A stretch of DNA of 55,546 bases from contig DATAXP010000151.1 of NCBI GenBank assembly GCA_036272935.1, forward strand, positions 1 through 55,546. The letters run 5' to 3'. Positions 1 through 8,709 of the stretch are shown here, in pieces. The position numbers were made by a program, and so were the translations under genes. How positions within the stretch are numbered: position 1 is the first letter of the stretch; every line of letters begins with the position of its first letter. The notes beneath the pieces are model-generated. The model was not told the origin of the DNA. It worked only from the letters and a program-made list of their open reading frames with translations, and ran no database searches. This DNA comes from DATAXP01 sp036272935. GTDB taxonomy: Bacteria > Planctomycetota > Planctomycetia > Pirellulales > PNKZ01.

Positions 1-2
1 TG

Positions 3-128
3 CGGCGACTGGCCCTGAGCCTGCTGCGACAAGAGAAAACCAACCAACGAGGCCTCAAGAACAAACGACTCGCCTGTGCCCTTGATCCAGATTATCTGCT
101 AACCGTCTTGGAAAACGCCAAGTTTTGA
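3..128 (+). CDS. ISAs1-family transposase, 3' fragment (cut by window edge)
   Basis: An open frame enters from the left edge and ends at TGA 126-128. Its 41 residues match the conserved C-terminal tail of ISAs1-type transposases: RRLALSLLRQEKT, then GLKNKRLA, then DPDYLLTVL. The family cuts and pastes its own element; only the tail is visible, so I cannot say whether the gene is intact. Codon use is less GC-biased than in the genes that follow, which fits acquired DNA. The family call rests on remembered tail motifs. Confidence 0.7.
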   Translation, partial: RRLALSLLRQEKTNQRGLKNKRLACALDPDYLLTVLENAKF

Positions 129-141
129 TGCGCTGGCCCTG
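127..141. mobile_element. Probable right terminal end of the ISAs1-type element
   Basis: GATGCGCTGGCCCTG directly overlaps the transposase stop codon. Read outward-in it begins CAGGG, the usual terminal bases of ISAs1-family ends. The element would therefore end at 141. The partner left end and target duplication are outside the window, so this is inference from family knowledge. Confidence 0.5.
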
Positions 142-265
142 TGATCGCGACCGGTTTTCAATCGCTCTCGCTGGCATCGCGGGGCGGCCACGACTACGCT
201 AGAGCCCGGACTGTCGCAGACCGATGAGCCTGACTCTTTTGCCTCACATCTAGGAGCACGCCTCC

Positions 266-1015
266 ATGAAACTTCGCGCGTTCGCATCGCTTGCAGTTTT
301 GGTCGGCTCTTTGTCGCTCTTTTGCCAGGTAATGTCCCATGCCGCGGCGCCCGAGGCGACAAAGGGTCCGCCGCAGTCGACCACCGAACCGGTGCCGCGC
401 GATCAGCGATGGATGACCCGCCACGACCTGATCAACGAACGGGCGAAGCAAGGGCCGATCGACTTGCTTTTCATCGGCGACTCGATCACGCAGGGCTGGG
501 AAGTTGCGGGGAAAGACGCGTGGGCCAAGTACTATGGACCGCGGCATGCGATGAACGCCGGCATCGGTGGCGATCGTACGCAGCACGTGCTTTGGCGGCT
601 CGACAACGGCAACGTCGAGGGCATCCAGCCGAAGCTCGCCGTGCTGATGATCGGCACGAACAACTCGGGCGACAACACGTCGGAAGACATCGCCGCGGGG
701 GTAAAAGCGATCGTCGAGCGGTTGCGGTCCAAGCTGCCCGATACCAAGGTGCTGGTGCTCGCGGTTTTCCCGCGCGGTGCCGATGCCAACGACCCGCGCC
801 GCAAGGTGAACGATGCAGCCAACCAGATCATCAAGCAGCTTGCCGACGACCAGAACGTGTTCTATCTCGACATCGGCCCGAAGTTCCTCGGAAACGACGG
901 TACGCTCAGCAAAGAGATCATGCCCGACTTGCTGCACCTCAGCCCGAAGGGTTACGAGATTTGGGCCGCGTCGATCGAGCCGAAGGTGGCGGAGCTGATG
1001 GGAGAGAAGAAGTAG
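266..1015 (+). CDS. Secreted SGNH/GDSL-type hydrolase (PAF-acetylhydrolase-like)
   Basis: A 249-residue exported esterase-like protein. Residues 1-27 form a signal peptide ending near SHAAA. The SGNH blocks are visible: FIGDSITQGW carries the nucleophile Ser (block I), GIGGDRTQHVLWR gives block II Gly, MIGTNNSG gives block III Asn, and DLLHLSPKGY carries the Asp-x-x-His pair (block V). The family removes acyl or acetyl groups from lipids or carbohydrates; the substrate cannot be read from sequence. An AGGAG about 10 nt upstream supports the ATG at 266. It stands alone, facing the oppositely transcribed DUF1501 gene, with a repeat-rich 110-bp gap between them. Confidence 0.88.
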   Translation: MKLRAFASLAVLVGSLSLFCQVMSHAAAPEATKGPPQSTTEPVPRDQRWMTRHDLINERAKQGPIDLLFIGDSITQGWEVAGKDAWAKYYGPRHAMNAGIGGDRTQHVLWRLDNGNVEGIQPKLAVLMIGTNNSGDNTSEDIAAGVKAIVERLRSKLPDTKVLVLAVFPRGADANDPRRKVNDAANQIIKQLADDQNVFYLDIGPKFLGNDGTLSKEIMPDLLHLSPKGYEIWAASIEPKVAELMGEKK

Positions 1016-1017
1016 CG

Positions 1018-1130
1018 GCGGCGGGCTACGGGCTACGGACTTCAGGCTACGGCCAGCATGCACCTGTTCCCCGTCGCCTGTAGTCTGGAGCCCGTCGTTG
1101 CCCGAAGCCTGGAGCCCGAAGTCCGCTACG
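1018..1130. repeat. Short word-repeat palindrome (GGGCTACGGACT / GCCTGGAGCCCGAAG)
   Basis: Between two converging genes the words GGGCTACGG and TTCAGGCTACGG on the left are answered by GCCTGGAGCCCG and AGCCCGAAGTCC on the right, giving an imperfect inverted repeat built from short recurring units. It lies immediately after the SGNH stop and reaches the DUF1501 stop. It could act as a bidirectional terminator; no T-tract is visible. Confidence 0.6.
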
Positions 1131-2628
1131 CCAGTAGCTCCGGCACCACGCGCCCCTCGACCAGCGGCAACGGGCGGCCCAGGGCATCGTGCACCATCTG
1201 ATGGTGGTCGATCCCCAGCAAGTGATACATCGTCGCTTGCAGGTCTTTGGGACTGACGGGCGTGTTGGTCACTTCGCCGGCGTACCTGTCGGTAGCGCCG
1301 ACAACCTTACCGCGCGGCACACCCGCCCCGGCGATGACGTTCGAGTACGCCCGCGACCAGTGGTTGCGGCCGCCGCCGCCCTGCGGCGGATCGCTGAGCT
1401 TCGGCGTTCGGCCGTGCTCGCTGGTGAGCACCACCAGCGTGTCATCCAGCAGGCCGCGACGATCCATATCGGTGATCAGGCCATAGAACGCCTGGTCGAA
1501 CGGCGGACACAGTTCTTGCTTCATCCGCGGGAAATGGTCCCAGTGCGTGTCCCAGCCGGTGCCGGCCAGGCCCCATTCGTCCCAAAACACGGTGACGACG
1601 CGCGTGCCGGCCTCGACCAGGCGGCGCGCGGTCAGGCAGGCCTGGCCGAACAGCGATGGACCGTACAGGGCACGTGTCTCTTCGGGCTCGCGACGGGGAT
1701 CGAGCGCGGTGCGCAGGGCATCGCTGGCGAGCATGTCGTAGGTCATGCCGCGGTAGCGATCGAACTGCCGACCGCTGGCGGTACGGTCCAAGTCGGCCCG
1801 GGCCTGGTCGAGCTGGTCGATCAGCGTCTTGCGCTCGTGAAGCCGATCGAGCGTGATCTCGGGCTGCAACTGGCTGGCCGACGGCACGACGAAGTGGCTA
1901 TCGGGCGACATCTCGATGTACGGATCGGGATCGTCGTACACCATGTCGCGTAATGTCTTGCGGATGCCACGGGTGGCAGTGCCGGTCCAGTCGGTCCAGA
2001 TCGGGTCGTACTCGGCGCCCAGGAACGCGGCGTAGGGACCGGCCCGCGGCACCTCGCCGACCCGCCGGCTGCTGAAACGGAAGGGCAGGGCCATGTTCGC
2101 CGGCATGCCACGCGGCCGATCGCGCTCGGACTTGGTATCGAGAAAATCGACGACCGAACCGAAGAACGGCCAATGGCGCCCGTCGCGCGGGCTCAGTTCC
2201 AGCGGCACGTCGATCGTCGGGATGCCGGTCAGCGCGTAGGCCACGCCGTGCAGCGGGAACGGATGGCTCATCGAGCGAATGATCGTCGTTCGGTCGAGCA
2301 CCTTCGCGGTCTTGGGGATCAGCTCTCCCACGCGAACGCCCGGCAGCACCGAGTCGATCACGCCCAGCTCGCCACGGATCTCATCCGGGGCATCGGGCTT
2401 GGGATCGAACGTTTCGATCTGGCTCGGCGAGCCATAGAGGTGCAGCAGGATCACGCTCTTGGCGCGTCCGAACGATCGGGGAGGATCGGTAGCCGGCGAG
2501 GCTTCGGCTTGCGAAGTGGCCAGCCCTGGCAACGAGGCGCCGAGCATGCCGAGGCCGCCGGCGCGCAGCATGTCGCGGCGCGTGAGGCCATCGCAGAGCC
2601 GTCGGCGGGAGCCGAGAATGCGGAGCAT
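1126..2628 (-). CDS. DUF1501 family protein, Tat-exported
   Basis: A 500-residue member of the DUF1501 (sulfatase/alkaline-phosphatase-like fold) family that is greatly expanded in planctomycetes. The N-terminus has a twin-arginine signal (LTRRDMLRAGG followed by a hydrophobic stretch ending TSQAEA). Further in are the family's HLYGSPSQIETFDPKP, the SMSHPFPLHG block, VFWDEWG and the TSEHGRTPK segment near the C-terminus. I start at the ATG at 2628; an upstream extension of 68 codons is low-quality sequence ahead of the Tat signal. DUF1501 genes commonly sit beside a DUF1549/DUF1553 partner; none is here, so this is a solitary copy. Biochemical function is not established. Confidence 0.9.
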   Translation of the reverse strand: MLRILGSRRRLCDGLTRRDMLRAGGLGMLGASLPGLATSQAEASPATDPPRSFGRAKSVILLHLYGSPSQIETFDPKPDAPDEIRGELGVIDSVLPGVRVGELIPKTAKVLDRTTIIRSMSHPFPLHGVAYALTGIPTIDVPLELSPRDGRHWPFFGSVVDFLDTKSERDRPRGMPANMALPFRFSSRRVGEVPRAGPYAAFLGAEYDPIWTDWTGTATRGIRKTLRDMVYDDPDPYIEMSPDSHFVVPSASQLQPEITLDRLHERKTLIDQLDQARADLDRTASGRQFDRYRGMTYDMLASDALRTALDPRREPEETRALYGPSLFGQACLTARRLVEAGTRVVTVFWDEWGLAGTGWDTHWDHFPRMKQELCPPFDQAFYGLITDMDRRGLLDDTLVVLTSEHGRTPKLSDPPQGGGGRNHWSRAYSNVIAGAGVPRGKVVGATDRYAGEVTNTPVSPKDLQATMYHLLGIDHHQMVHDALGRPLPLVEGRVVPELLA

Positions 2629-2780
2629 GGGTGTGATTCCAGCAGCGGAAGGTGTGAAACTGGCGCGCGGCAGGGCAACCCATCGTAGCCGGCTGTTAGA
2701 ATAGCAGAGTCCCAAGCCAGGTTGAAACCATCTTTTTGCCCCCGAACGCTGGATTGGCCCATTCCGGCGGAGTACCACTA

Positions 2781-2847
2781 GTTTAGCCGGCGACCTTGGT
2801 CGCCGCGTTTTGCTTTTAAACGCGGCTCGCAAGCGAGCCGGCTAAAC
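2781..2847. repeat. GTTTAGCCGGC-family palindrome, copy 1
   Basis: GTTTAGCCGGC at 2781-2791 is perfectly inverted at 2837-2847. Inside are further stems: CGACCTTGGTCG, CCGCGTTT/AAACGCGG, and GGCTCGC/GCGAGCC. The element can therefore fold as a branched cruciform. It lies between divergent genes. The same outer arms recur at about 6.43, 28.45 and 31.15 kb, with partial or variant copies at 22.98 and 48.75 kb. Confidence 0.85.
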
Positions 2848-2881
2848 GCCTTCCGTCGCCCACCCATTGGAACCGTTCTTT

Positions 2882-4663
2882 ATGCAACGAATGTCTCGCA
2901 TCGTCGCCGCGGCATTGCTTGTCGCGGCCATCGCACGCCCTGCTCTAGCCGACGAATCGCTGAACACCCTGACCGAGGCAGAGAAGCAAGCCGGCTGGAA
3001 ACTGTTGTTCGACGGCCGCTCCACCGACGGTTGGCGGAACTTCGGCCAACCGACGATCAGCGACGGCTGGAAGGTCGTCGACGGCGCACTGACGTGGCAA
3101 CGCCAGAAAGCCGGCGACATCATCACCACCGATCAGTACGGCGCCTTCGAGTTGTACCTCGACTACAACATCGCGCCGGCGGGCAACAGCGGCTTGATGT
3201 ACCACGTGATCGACGACCCGAAGATCCGGCCGCCGTTCTCGGGACCCGAAGTGCAGATTCAAGACAACGCCGAGGGGCACGATCCACAGAAGTCCGGCTG
3301 GCTGTACCAGCTTTATCCCAGCGACGTCGATGCCACGAAGCCGGCCGGGCAATGGAACACGTTGCACATCCTGATCAGTCCCGAGAAATGCGTCCACTGG
3401 ATGAACGGCGTGAAGTATTGCGAGTACGTGATCGGCAGCGACGATTGGAACGAGCGCGTCGCGAAGAGCAAATTCGCCACCGCGCCTCTGTTCGCCAAGG
3501 CGGCCCGCGGCTATATCTGCCTGCAAGATCACAACAGCGTGGTGTCGTTCCGCAACATCAAAATTCGTGTCATCCCGACTGCTTCCGCCGCCGACTCGAA
3601 AGAGAAAACGTCGATGACTCCGCAACCGCAACCGCTGGGCACGCTCGCCGATGGACGCAAGGCCTCGTTGTTCACGCTCACGAACAAGAACGGCCTGGTC
3701 GTGAAGCTTACCGATTACGGAGCGCGCATCGTCAGCGTCGAAACGCCCGATCGCAACGGCAAACTAGCGAACATTGCGCTGGGGTTTAACACGCTCGATG
3801 GCTACGTGAACCACAAGGCGTACTTCGGCTGCACGACCGGCCGCTTCGCCAACCGCATTGCCAAGGGGCGGTTCACGCTCGACAGCAAGACTTATGCGCT
3901 GGCGAAGAACGCCGGCAACAACACGCTGCACGGCGGCACGGAAGGGTTTGACCGCAAAATCTGGCAGGCCGAGCCGCTGCACATTCCCAGCGGCCAGACG
4001 GTGCAGTTCACCTACACCAGCCCCGACGGTGAAGAAGGCTTCCCCGGCACGCTCGAAACGACGGTTGAGTACACGCTCACCAACCAGAACGAATTGCGGA
4101 TCGACTACACCGCCACCACCGACAAGCCGACGGTCCTCAACCTCACGAACCACGCCTATTGGAACCTGGCCGGGGCAGGGCAGGGGACCGTGCTCGATCA
4201 TGAGCTGACAATCAACGCGAAGCGCTACGTGCCGGTCGATTCCGAATCGATCCCGACCGGCAAACTGGCGGCCGTTGCCGGCACGCCGCTCGACTTCAAC
4301 ACGCCGCATACCATCGGCGAGCGGATCAAGCAGATGGTCCCGCCCGAGGGCCCGACCGGCTACGACCATTGCTACGTGCTGGTGACGGGCGGCCAATTGA
4401 AGCTGTCGCCGACCGCCAAGGTGAAAGACCCCAAGAGCGGACGCGTGATGGAGATTTCCACCACCGAACCGGGCGTGCAACTCTACACCGGCAATTATCT
4501 CGACGGCTCGGCAATCAACGGTGGCTATCCGCAATGGGCCGCTCTATGCCTTGAGACGCAACACCTGCCCGACTCGCCGAACCAGCCGTCGTTTCCCACC
4601 ACCGTGCTTCAGCCTGGCGAAACGTATCGTCAAACCACCGTTCACAAGTTCTCGGTGGAGTAG
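2882..4663 (+). CDS. Secreted DUF1080 (LamG-like) / aldose 1-epimerase fusion
   Basis: Two domains in one 593-residue frame. A signal peptide (to about residue 24, ending RPALA) is followed by a DUF1080 / 3-keto-disaccharide-hydrolase-like jelly roll to about residue 235, with LFDGRSTDGWRN, GNSGLMYHV, GPEVQIQD and DHNSVVSFRNIKIR. After a short linker comes a full aldose 1-epimerase (galactose mutarotase) domain, about 245-593, with TTGRFANRIAKG, TLHGG, NLTNHAYWNLAG and GYDHCYVL; the family catalytic residues are His and Glu. The first ATG used is 2882; the frame also offers a TTG 15 bp upstream. An exported sugar-binding or sugar-cleaving module joined to a mutarotase suggests extracellular saccharide processing (inference). 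The pair is normally two separate genes. Confidence 0.85.
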   Translation: MQRMSRIVAAALLVAAIARPALADESLNTLTEAEKQAGWKLLFDGRSTDGWRNFGQPTISDGWKVVDGALTWQRQKAGDIITTDQYGAFELYLDYNIAPAGNSGLMYHVIDDPKIRPPFSGPEVQIQDNAEGHDPQKSGWLYQLYPSDVDATKPAGQWNTLHILISPEKCVHWMNGVKYCEYVIGSDDWNERVAKSKFATAPLFAKAARGYICLQDHNSVVSFRNIKIRVIPTASAADSKEKTSMTPQPQPLGTLADGRKASLFTLTNKNGLVVKLTDYGARIVSVETPDRNGKLANIALGFNTLDGYVNHKAYFGCTTGRFANRIAKGRFTLDSKTYALAKNAGNNTLHGGTEGFDRKIWQAEPLHIPSGQTVQFTYTSPDGEEGFPGTLETTVEYTLTNQNELRIDYTATTDKPTVLNLTNHAYWNLAGAGQGTVLDHELTINAKRYVPVDSESIPTGKLAAVAGTPLDFNTPHTIGERIKQMVPPEGPTGYDHCYVLVTGGQLKLSPTAKVKDPKSGRVMEISTTEPGVQLYTGNYLDGSAINGGYPQWAALCLETQHLPDSPNQPSFPTTVLQPGETYRQTTVHKFSVE

Positions 4664-4676
4664 GGCCCGCGGGCGT

Positions 4677-5252
4677 ATGCGCATCCTGCTGACGAGTCAT
4701 TCGTCGTTGACCGCTACGCGCTCCGGGCGGTTCGTGGCGGCATTGGCCGATTGGCTTCAAGCCCAAGAACACGAGGTGCGCACGCTCGTTGCCGACGGAC
4801 CTTGGTTCGTTGCCGCGGGCGACCACCCGGCGTTCGACTCGTTGGACGACAACCAGGTTACCGCCCATCGCGACGAGCAGCGCGCATTGATGGACCGCGA
4901 GATCGACGACTTCGATCCGCACGTCGTCCATGCGCAGCACGTTTGGATTCACGGTCACTTGGCGCTCGAAGCCGGGGTGCCGTACGTGATCACGGCCTGG
5001 GGCGATGAGCTCGACGTGCTGGCGGCCGATAGCCGTTGGCGGCGTCTGGCTCAAGAGACGGCCGAGAATGCCGGGCGCATCTTCGTGGGCGACGCTTCCT
5101 TGCAAGCTCGCGTGCGCACAGCATTCGGCGAGGTGCCGGCTCAGGTGAGCGTGCTCGATTGCCCGATCCCGGTCATACCTGCTTGCGGCCGGCAACTGGT
5201 GGCCGCTTATCGCGAGGTCCACGTGGCCCGCTTCGGGAAGGAACGACCATGA
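4677..5252 (+). CDS. Short glycosyltransferase-4-like protein (N-terminal half only)
   Basis: 191 residues starting MRILLTSHS, with an N-terminal Rossmann half typical of GT-B glycosyltransferases: a Gly-poor first strand, then VVHAQHVWIHG, VPYVITAWGDELD, and a strand at RIFVGDASLQ. GT4 enzymes are usually near 370-400 residues; the C-terminal nucleotide-sugar-binding half is absent, so activity is doubtful. It begins 14 bp after the epimerase fusion, and its TGA overlaps the next ATG (ATGA), so it is probably translated in an operon with the PLP enzyme. It may be a degenerate transferase or a stand-alone acceptor-binding domain. Confidence 0.6.
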   Translation: MRILLTSHSSLTATRSGRFVAALADWLQAQEHEVRTLVADGPWFVAAGDHPAFDSLDDNQVTAHRDEQRALMDREIDDFDPHVVHAQHVWIHGHLALEAGVPYVITAWGDELDVLAADSRWRRLAQETAENAGRIFVGDASLQARVRTAFGEVPAQVSVLDCPIPVIPACGRQLVAAYREVHVARFGKERP

Positions 5253-6436
5253 GCGGTCAAAAAGAGCCGAAGCCGGAAGATATCTGTCCGGCGCCTGACC
5301 GCATCGAGCCGCTCGCCACGCATCCGCTGGCACCGCCGATCTACCCGGCAGCCGTGTATCAGTGTGACGACGCCGAGCAGGCGCGCCGCATACTGGCCGG
5401 CGAGGAGCCGGGGTACGTTTACAGCCGCGAAGGGCATCCCAACGGCCAACTGCTGGCCGAGAAGTGCCGCGCCTTGCACGGTGCCGATCGGGCCGTGATC
5501 TGCTCGTCAGGAATGGCGGCGTTGTCAGCCGCATCGTTAGCGCTGCTCTCGGCCGGCGACCATGTTGTGGCGAGCAATCAGCTCTACGGACGCAACCAGC
5601 AGTTGCTTACCAGCGAGCTGGCGCGCTACGCAGTGCAATCGACTACCGTTGATTCCTGCGACCTGGCAGCAACGCGCGCCGCGCTGCGGCCGACCACGCG
5701 CCTCGTCGTGGTCGAAACGATTAGCAACCCGTTGCTGCGCGTCGCGAACATTGCGGCGCTAGCCGAGATGGTCCACGCGCAAGGCGCATCACTGCTGGTC
5801 GACAACACCTTTGCCGGCCCGACGATCTGCCGCCCGCTGGCGCTCGGGGCCGACCTGGTGTTGGAAAGCCTGACCAAGATCATGAACGGGCACAGCGACG
5901 TGCTGCTCGGCGCCCTCTGCGGCCGTGAAGCGTGCTGGCCGCGAATCAAGACGGCGGTGACCGTGTGGGGACTTTCGCCGAGCCCGTTCGATTGTTGGCT
6001 GGCGGCCCGCGGCATTGGCACCTTGGCGCTACGCGCCGAGCGCGCGAGCAACAATGCCTTGCGTGCCGCGCAGTTCCTCGCGGGCCGGCGAGAGGTCGAG
6101 ACGGTTTACTATCCGGGCCTGCCAAGCCACCCCGATCATGCGCTCGCCGCCCGGCAATTTACCGGCGGCTTCGGTAGCGTGGTGACGTTCACCCTTGCCG
6201 GCGGCCGGGCGGCGTCCGACCGGTTCATCGCGGCCGCCCGCCGCATCGCCTTTTGCCCCTCGCTGGGCGACCTGAGCACGACGCTCACCCATCCCGAAAC
6301 GACCAGCCACCGCACACTCACCCCCGCGGCACGGCAGAAGCTAGGCATCACCGGCGGCACGATCCGCTTATCGGTCGGTATCGAATCGAGCGAGGCGGTC
6401 ATCGACGCGCTGAACGAAGGACTCGCCGCGGTTTAG
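5249..6436 (+). CDS. Cys/Met metabolism PLP-dependent enzyme
   Basis: 395 residues of the trans-sulfuration family (cystathionine gamma-synthase / gamma-lyase / methionine gamma-lyase fold). Visible blocks: YSREGHPNGQLLAEK (PLP-phosphate and subunit contacts), ICSSGMAALSA, LVVVETISNPLLRVANI, and LESLTKIMNGHSD with the Schiff-base lysine near residue 209. The end has SLGDLSTTLTHPETTSHR, the family's substrate-carboxylate region. Which reaction it performs cannot be decided from sequence. ATGA overlap with the preceding gene implies coupling. The TAG stop lies inside the GTTTAG arm of a palindromic repeat. Confidence 0.85.
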   Translation: MSGQKEPKPEDICPAPDRIEPLATHPLAPPIYPAAVYQCDDAEQARRILAGEEPGYVYSREGHPNGQLLAEKCRALHGADRAVICSSGMAALSAASLALLSAGDHVVASNQLYGRNQQLLTSELARYAVQSTTVDSCDLAATRAALRPTTRLVVVETISNPLLRVANIAALAEMVHAQGASLLVDNTFAGPTICRPLALGADLVLESLTKIMNGHSDVLLGALCGREACWPRIKTAVTVWGLSPSPFDCWLAARGIGTLALRAERASNNALRAAQFLAGRREVETVYYPGLPSHPDHALAARQFTGGFGSVVTFTLAGGRAASDRFIAAARRIAFCPSLGDLSTTLTHPETTSHRTLTPAARQKLGITGGTIRLSVGIESSEAVIDALNEGLAAV

Positions 6437-6493
6437 CCGGCGGCTTGCCCGCCGTGTGTTGCCAGCGCGAGAGCGCAAGCGACGCGGCTAAAC
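6431..6493. repeat. GTTTAGCCGG-family palindrome, copy 2
   Basis: The arm GTTTAGCCG at 6431-6439 pairs with CGGCTAAAC ending at 6493; internal CGGCTTGCCCGCCG and GCGCGAGAGCGC segments give further stems. The left arm contains the TAG stop codon of the PLP-enzyme gene, so the element abuts and partly forms that gene's end. Confidence 0.8.
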
Positions 6494-6577
6494 GGCCCTA
6501 ACTTGGCTGGACGCCACGAACGCAAATGATATGATAAACCCCAGTTATGTTAGCCCACGCACGTCAGTTGATTGCCT

Positions 6578-6799
6578 ATGCCTGAAAAAGAAGAAGCGTT
6601 AGAAGTGGAAGGGGTGGTCACGCAAGCGCTCGCCAACACGCGCTTTCGCGTGAAGCTCGAAGGGGGGCACGAAGTGATCGCCCATGTCGCCGGCCGTATG
6701 CGACGCAATTTCATCCGTATTGTCCCAGGCGACAAGGTGCGGGTCGAGCTCTCGCCGTACGACCTGACCAAGGGGCGCATCACGTTCCGCGAGCGCTAG
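6578..6799 (+). CDS. infA: Translation initiation factor IF-1
   Basis: 73 residues, the normal IF-1 length, forming one S1-like OB fold: EEALEVEGVVTQALANT, RFRVKLEGGHEVIAHVAG, MRRNFIRIVPGDKVRVE and LSPYDLTKGRITFR are all canonical. It binds the ribosomal A site region of 30S during initiation. The ATG at 6578 is preferred over an in-frame TTG at 6572. The gene stands alone rather than in the usual spc/alpha ribosomal operon context. A perfect palindrome, GCCGGCGCGCGCCGGC, follows the stop at about 6812. Confidence 0.95.
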   Translation: MPEKEEALEVEGVVTQALANTRFRVKLEGGHEVIAHVAGRMRRNFIRIVPGDKVRVELSPYDLTKGRITFRER

Positions 6800-7033
6800 C
6801 ACGCCCGATTGCCGGCGCGCGCCGGCAGCCGCATGCCGAATCATCAGCTCGCCGAGGTTTTCGATCGCTGCGGTGTGTTTTTTTCGCCGCTAGTAGTCCC
6901 ACGGCGGCAATTCGCGTACAACTACGTTGCCTGCCGCGGCCGAAGCGGGGCAGCGCGTCCAAATTGCGTCGGCTTCCATCGACGCCAACTCGAAAGACCA
7001 ACGTATCTCAACGCACATAAGGAGATGGTGGCC

Positions 7034-8707
7034 GTGAGAAGTGCTTACTTGTCCGCCTTGATGGTGATCGCAGGATTGGTCGCCGGGGTGCTCGTCCCGG
7101 CACAGCAGGCATCGGCGCAGACGAAGCCGATGCTGGTCGTCGCGTTCTCAGGCTACAACGAGCTGCACACCGATCTGGAGTTCATCGGCGAGATTTCCGA
7201 GAACCCCGAGCTGGCCAACAGCCTCGACGGCCTGCTCGCCGTGGTGACGCAGTTCCAGGGACTGGTCGGCCTCGACAAGTCGAAGCCCTGGGGCGCCTCG
7301 GTCAGCAGCGATGGCCAGGCTTTTCAGACTCTCGTGTTCCTGCCGGTGACCGATCTGCAAAAGCTGTTCGGCGCCCTGGCGAACTTCGTCGGCGAACCGA
7401 AGGACAGCGGCGACGGCATCTGGCAAGTGCGCGTGAACAACGGCATGCCGGCGTTCGTCAAAGAGCAGGCGGGCTGGGCGTTCCTGGCTCAAAGTCCCGA
7501 CCAGCTTGCCGATCTGCCGAAAGACCCGGGAGCGCTGGTTAGCGGACTGGCCAAGAAATACGATCTCGCCGTTAAGGCTAACATCCAGAACGTGCCACAG
7601 CAGTTCCGCGATTTGGCCATCACGCAGATCAAGCTCGGCATGCAGTCGGGTCTCGAGCGCCAGGACGACGAAACCGACGCCCAGTACCAGTTGCGCGTGA
7701 AGATCATGCAGCAGCAGCTCGCGCAGCTCGAAGAGGTGATCAACGGGCTGGACGAGATCGTCATCGGCTGGGCGATCGATCCCAAGTCGCGCAGCGCCTA
7801 TCTTGATTTCAGCCTCACCGCGATGCCCGGCAGCAAGCTGGCCCAAAACGCCGCGGCCGCCAGCACCATCAAGAGCAAGCTCGCCGGGTTCCTGGAGAGC
7901 GACAAGTCGCTGGTCGACGGTCACATCGCCAGCAAGCAGGGACCGGACGACATCGAGTCGACGCTGAGCCTGGTCAAGTCGCTGCGCACGACGGTGATGG
8001 ATTCGATCGACAAGGAAGACGATCTGAAGGACGACGAGAAGCCGGTCGTGAAGAAGGTGGTCGGCGAAGGGCTCGACGTGGTCGAGGCCACGGTGAAGAA
8101 GGGCGTGTTCGACGGCGGCTTCGTGATCGTCGGCGAAGGCCCGTTCACCCTGGCGGCCGGCGCCTTGATCGAAGAGGGCAAGCGGCTGGAGAGCGCATTC
8201 AAGCAGGCGCTCGAGCTGGTCAAGGGCAAGCCCGATGCCCCGGAAATCAAGCTCAATGCCGAGACGCACGCTGGCGTGACCTTCCACACGCTCAGCGGTC
8301 CGTGGCCGCCGAACGACAACGACAATGAGCAAGCCAAGAAGCTGCTCGGCGACGAGTTGGTGGTGACGTTCGGTTTTGCCGCCGATCGCGTGTTCGTGGC
8401 CGTCGGCGAGGACGGCATCGACACGATCAAGAGCGTGATCGACGATTCGGCCAGCGCCAAGAGCCCCGAGCTCCCGTTCGAGGTGCACGCGTGGCTTGAG
8501 CCAATCTTGGAATATGCCGCCGAACAGCAGCCCGACAATCCGATCCTCAAGACCGTGGCCGACTCGCTCGATGAGGATGATGGCATCCACCTGACGAGCC
8601 GCATGATCAAGAACGGTGCAATGAGCCGGCTGGAGTTCGACGAAGGCGTGCTGAAAGCGATCGGCATGGCAGGAGCTGCCGCGCAGAAGCAGCAGCGGCG
8701 GCGCTGA
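7034..8707 (+). CDS. Large exported protein of unknown function
   Basis: About 557 residues. AAGGAG at 7019-7024 sits 9 nt before a GTG at 7034 but directly abuts the ATG at 7025, so I choose the GTG; the long frame upstream is not needed. The N-terminus is a clear signal peptide (LSALMVIAGLVAGVLVPA, cleaved near QQASAQ). The mature part is rich in Asp, Glu, Lys and Ala, with long helices around 205-250, and no enzymatic motif I recognise. The phrases ELHTDLEFIGEISENPEL and DELVVTFGFAADRVFVAVGE resemble other planctomycete exported proteins that repeat a soluble alpha/beta unit, but I do not assign a family. The Gfo/Idh/MocA gene starts 3 bp after its stop. Confidence 0.8.
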   Translation: MRSAYLSALMVIAGLVAGVLVPAQQASAQTKPMLVVAFSGYNELHTDLEFIGEISENPELANSLDGLLAVVTQFQGLVGLDKSKPWGASVSSDGQAFQTLVFLPVTDLQKLFGALANFVGEPKDSGDGIWQVRVNNGMPAFVKEQAGWAFLAQSPDQLADLPKDPGALVSGLAKKYDLAVKANIQNVPQQFRDLAITQIKLGMQSGLERQDDETDAQYQLRVKIMQQQLAQLEEVINGLDEIVIGWAIDPKSRSAYLDFSLTAMPGSKLAQNAAAASTIKSKLAGFLESDKSLVDGHIASKQGPDDIESTLSLVKSLRTTVMDSIDKEDDLKDDEKPVVKKVVGEGLDVVEATVKKGVFDGGFVIVGEGPFTLAAGALIEEGKRLESAFKQALELVKGKPDAPEIKLNAETHAGVTFHTLSGPWPPNDNDNEQAKKLLGDELVVTFGFAADRVFVAVGEDGIDTIKSVIDDSASAKSPELPFEVHAWLEPILEYAAEQQPDNPILKTVADSLDEDDGIHLTSRMIKNGAMSRLEFDEGVLKAIGMAGAAAQKQQRRR

Positions 8708-8709
8708 GC

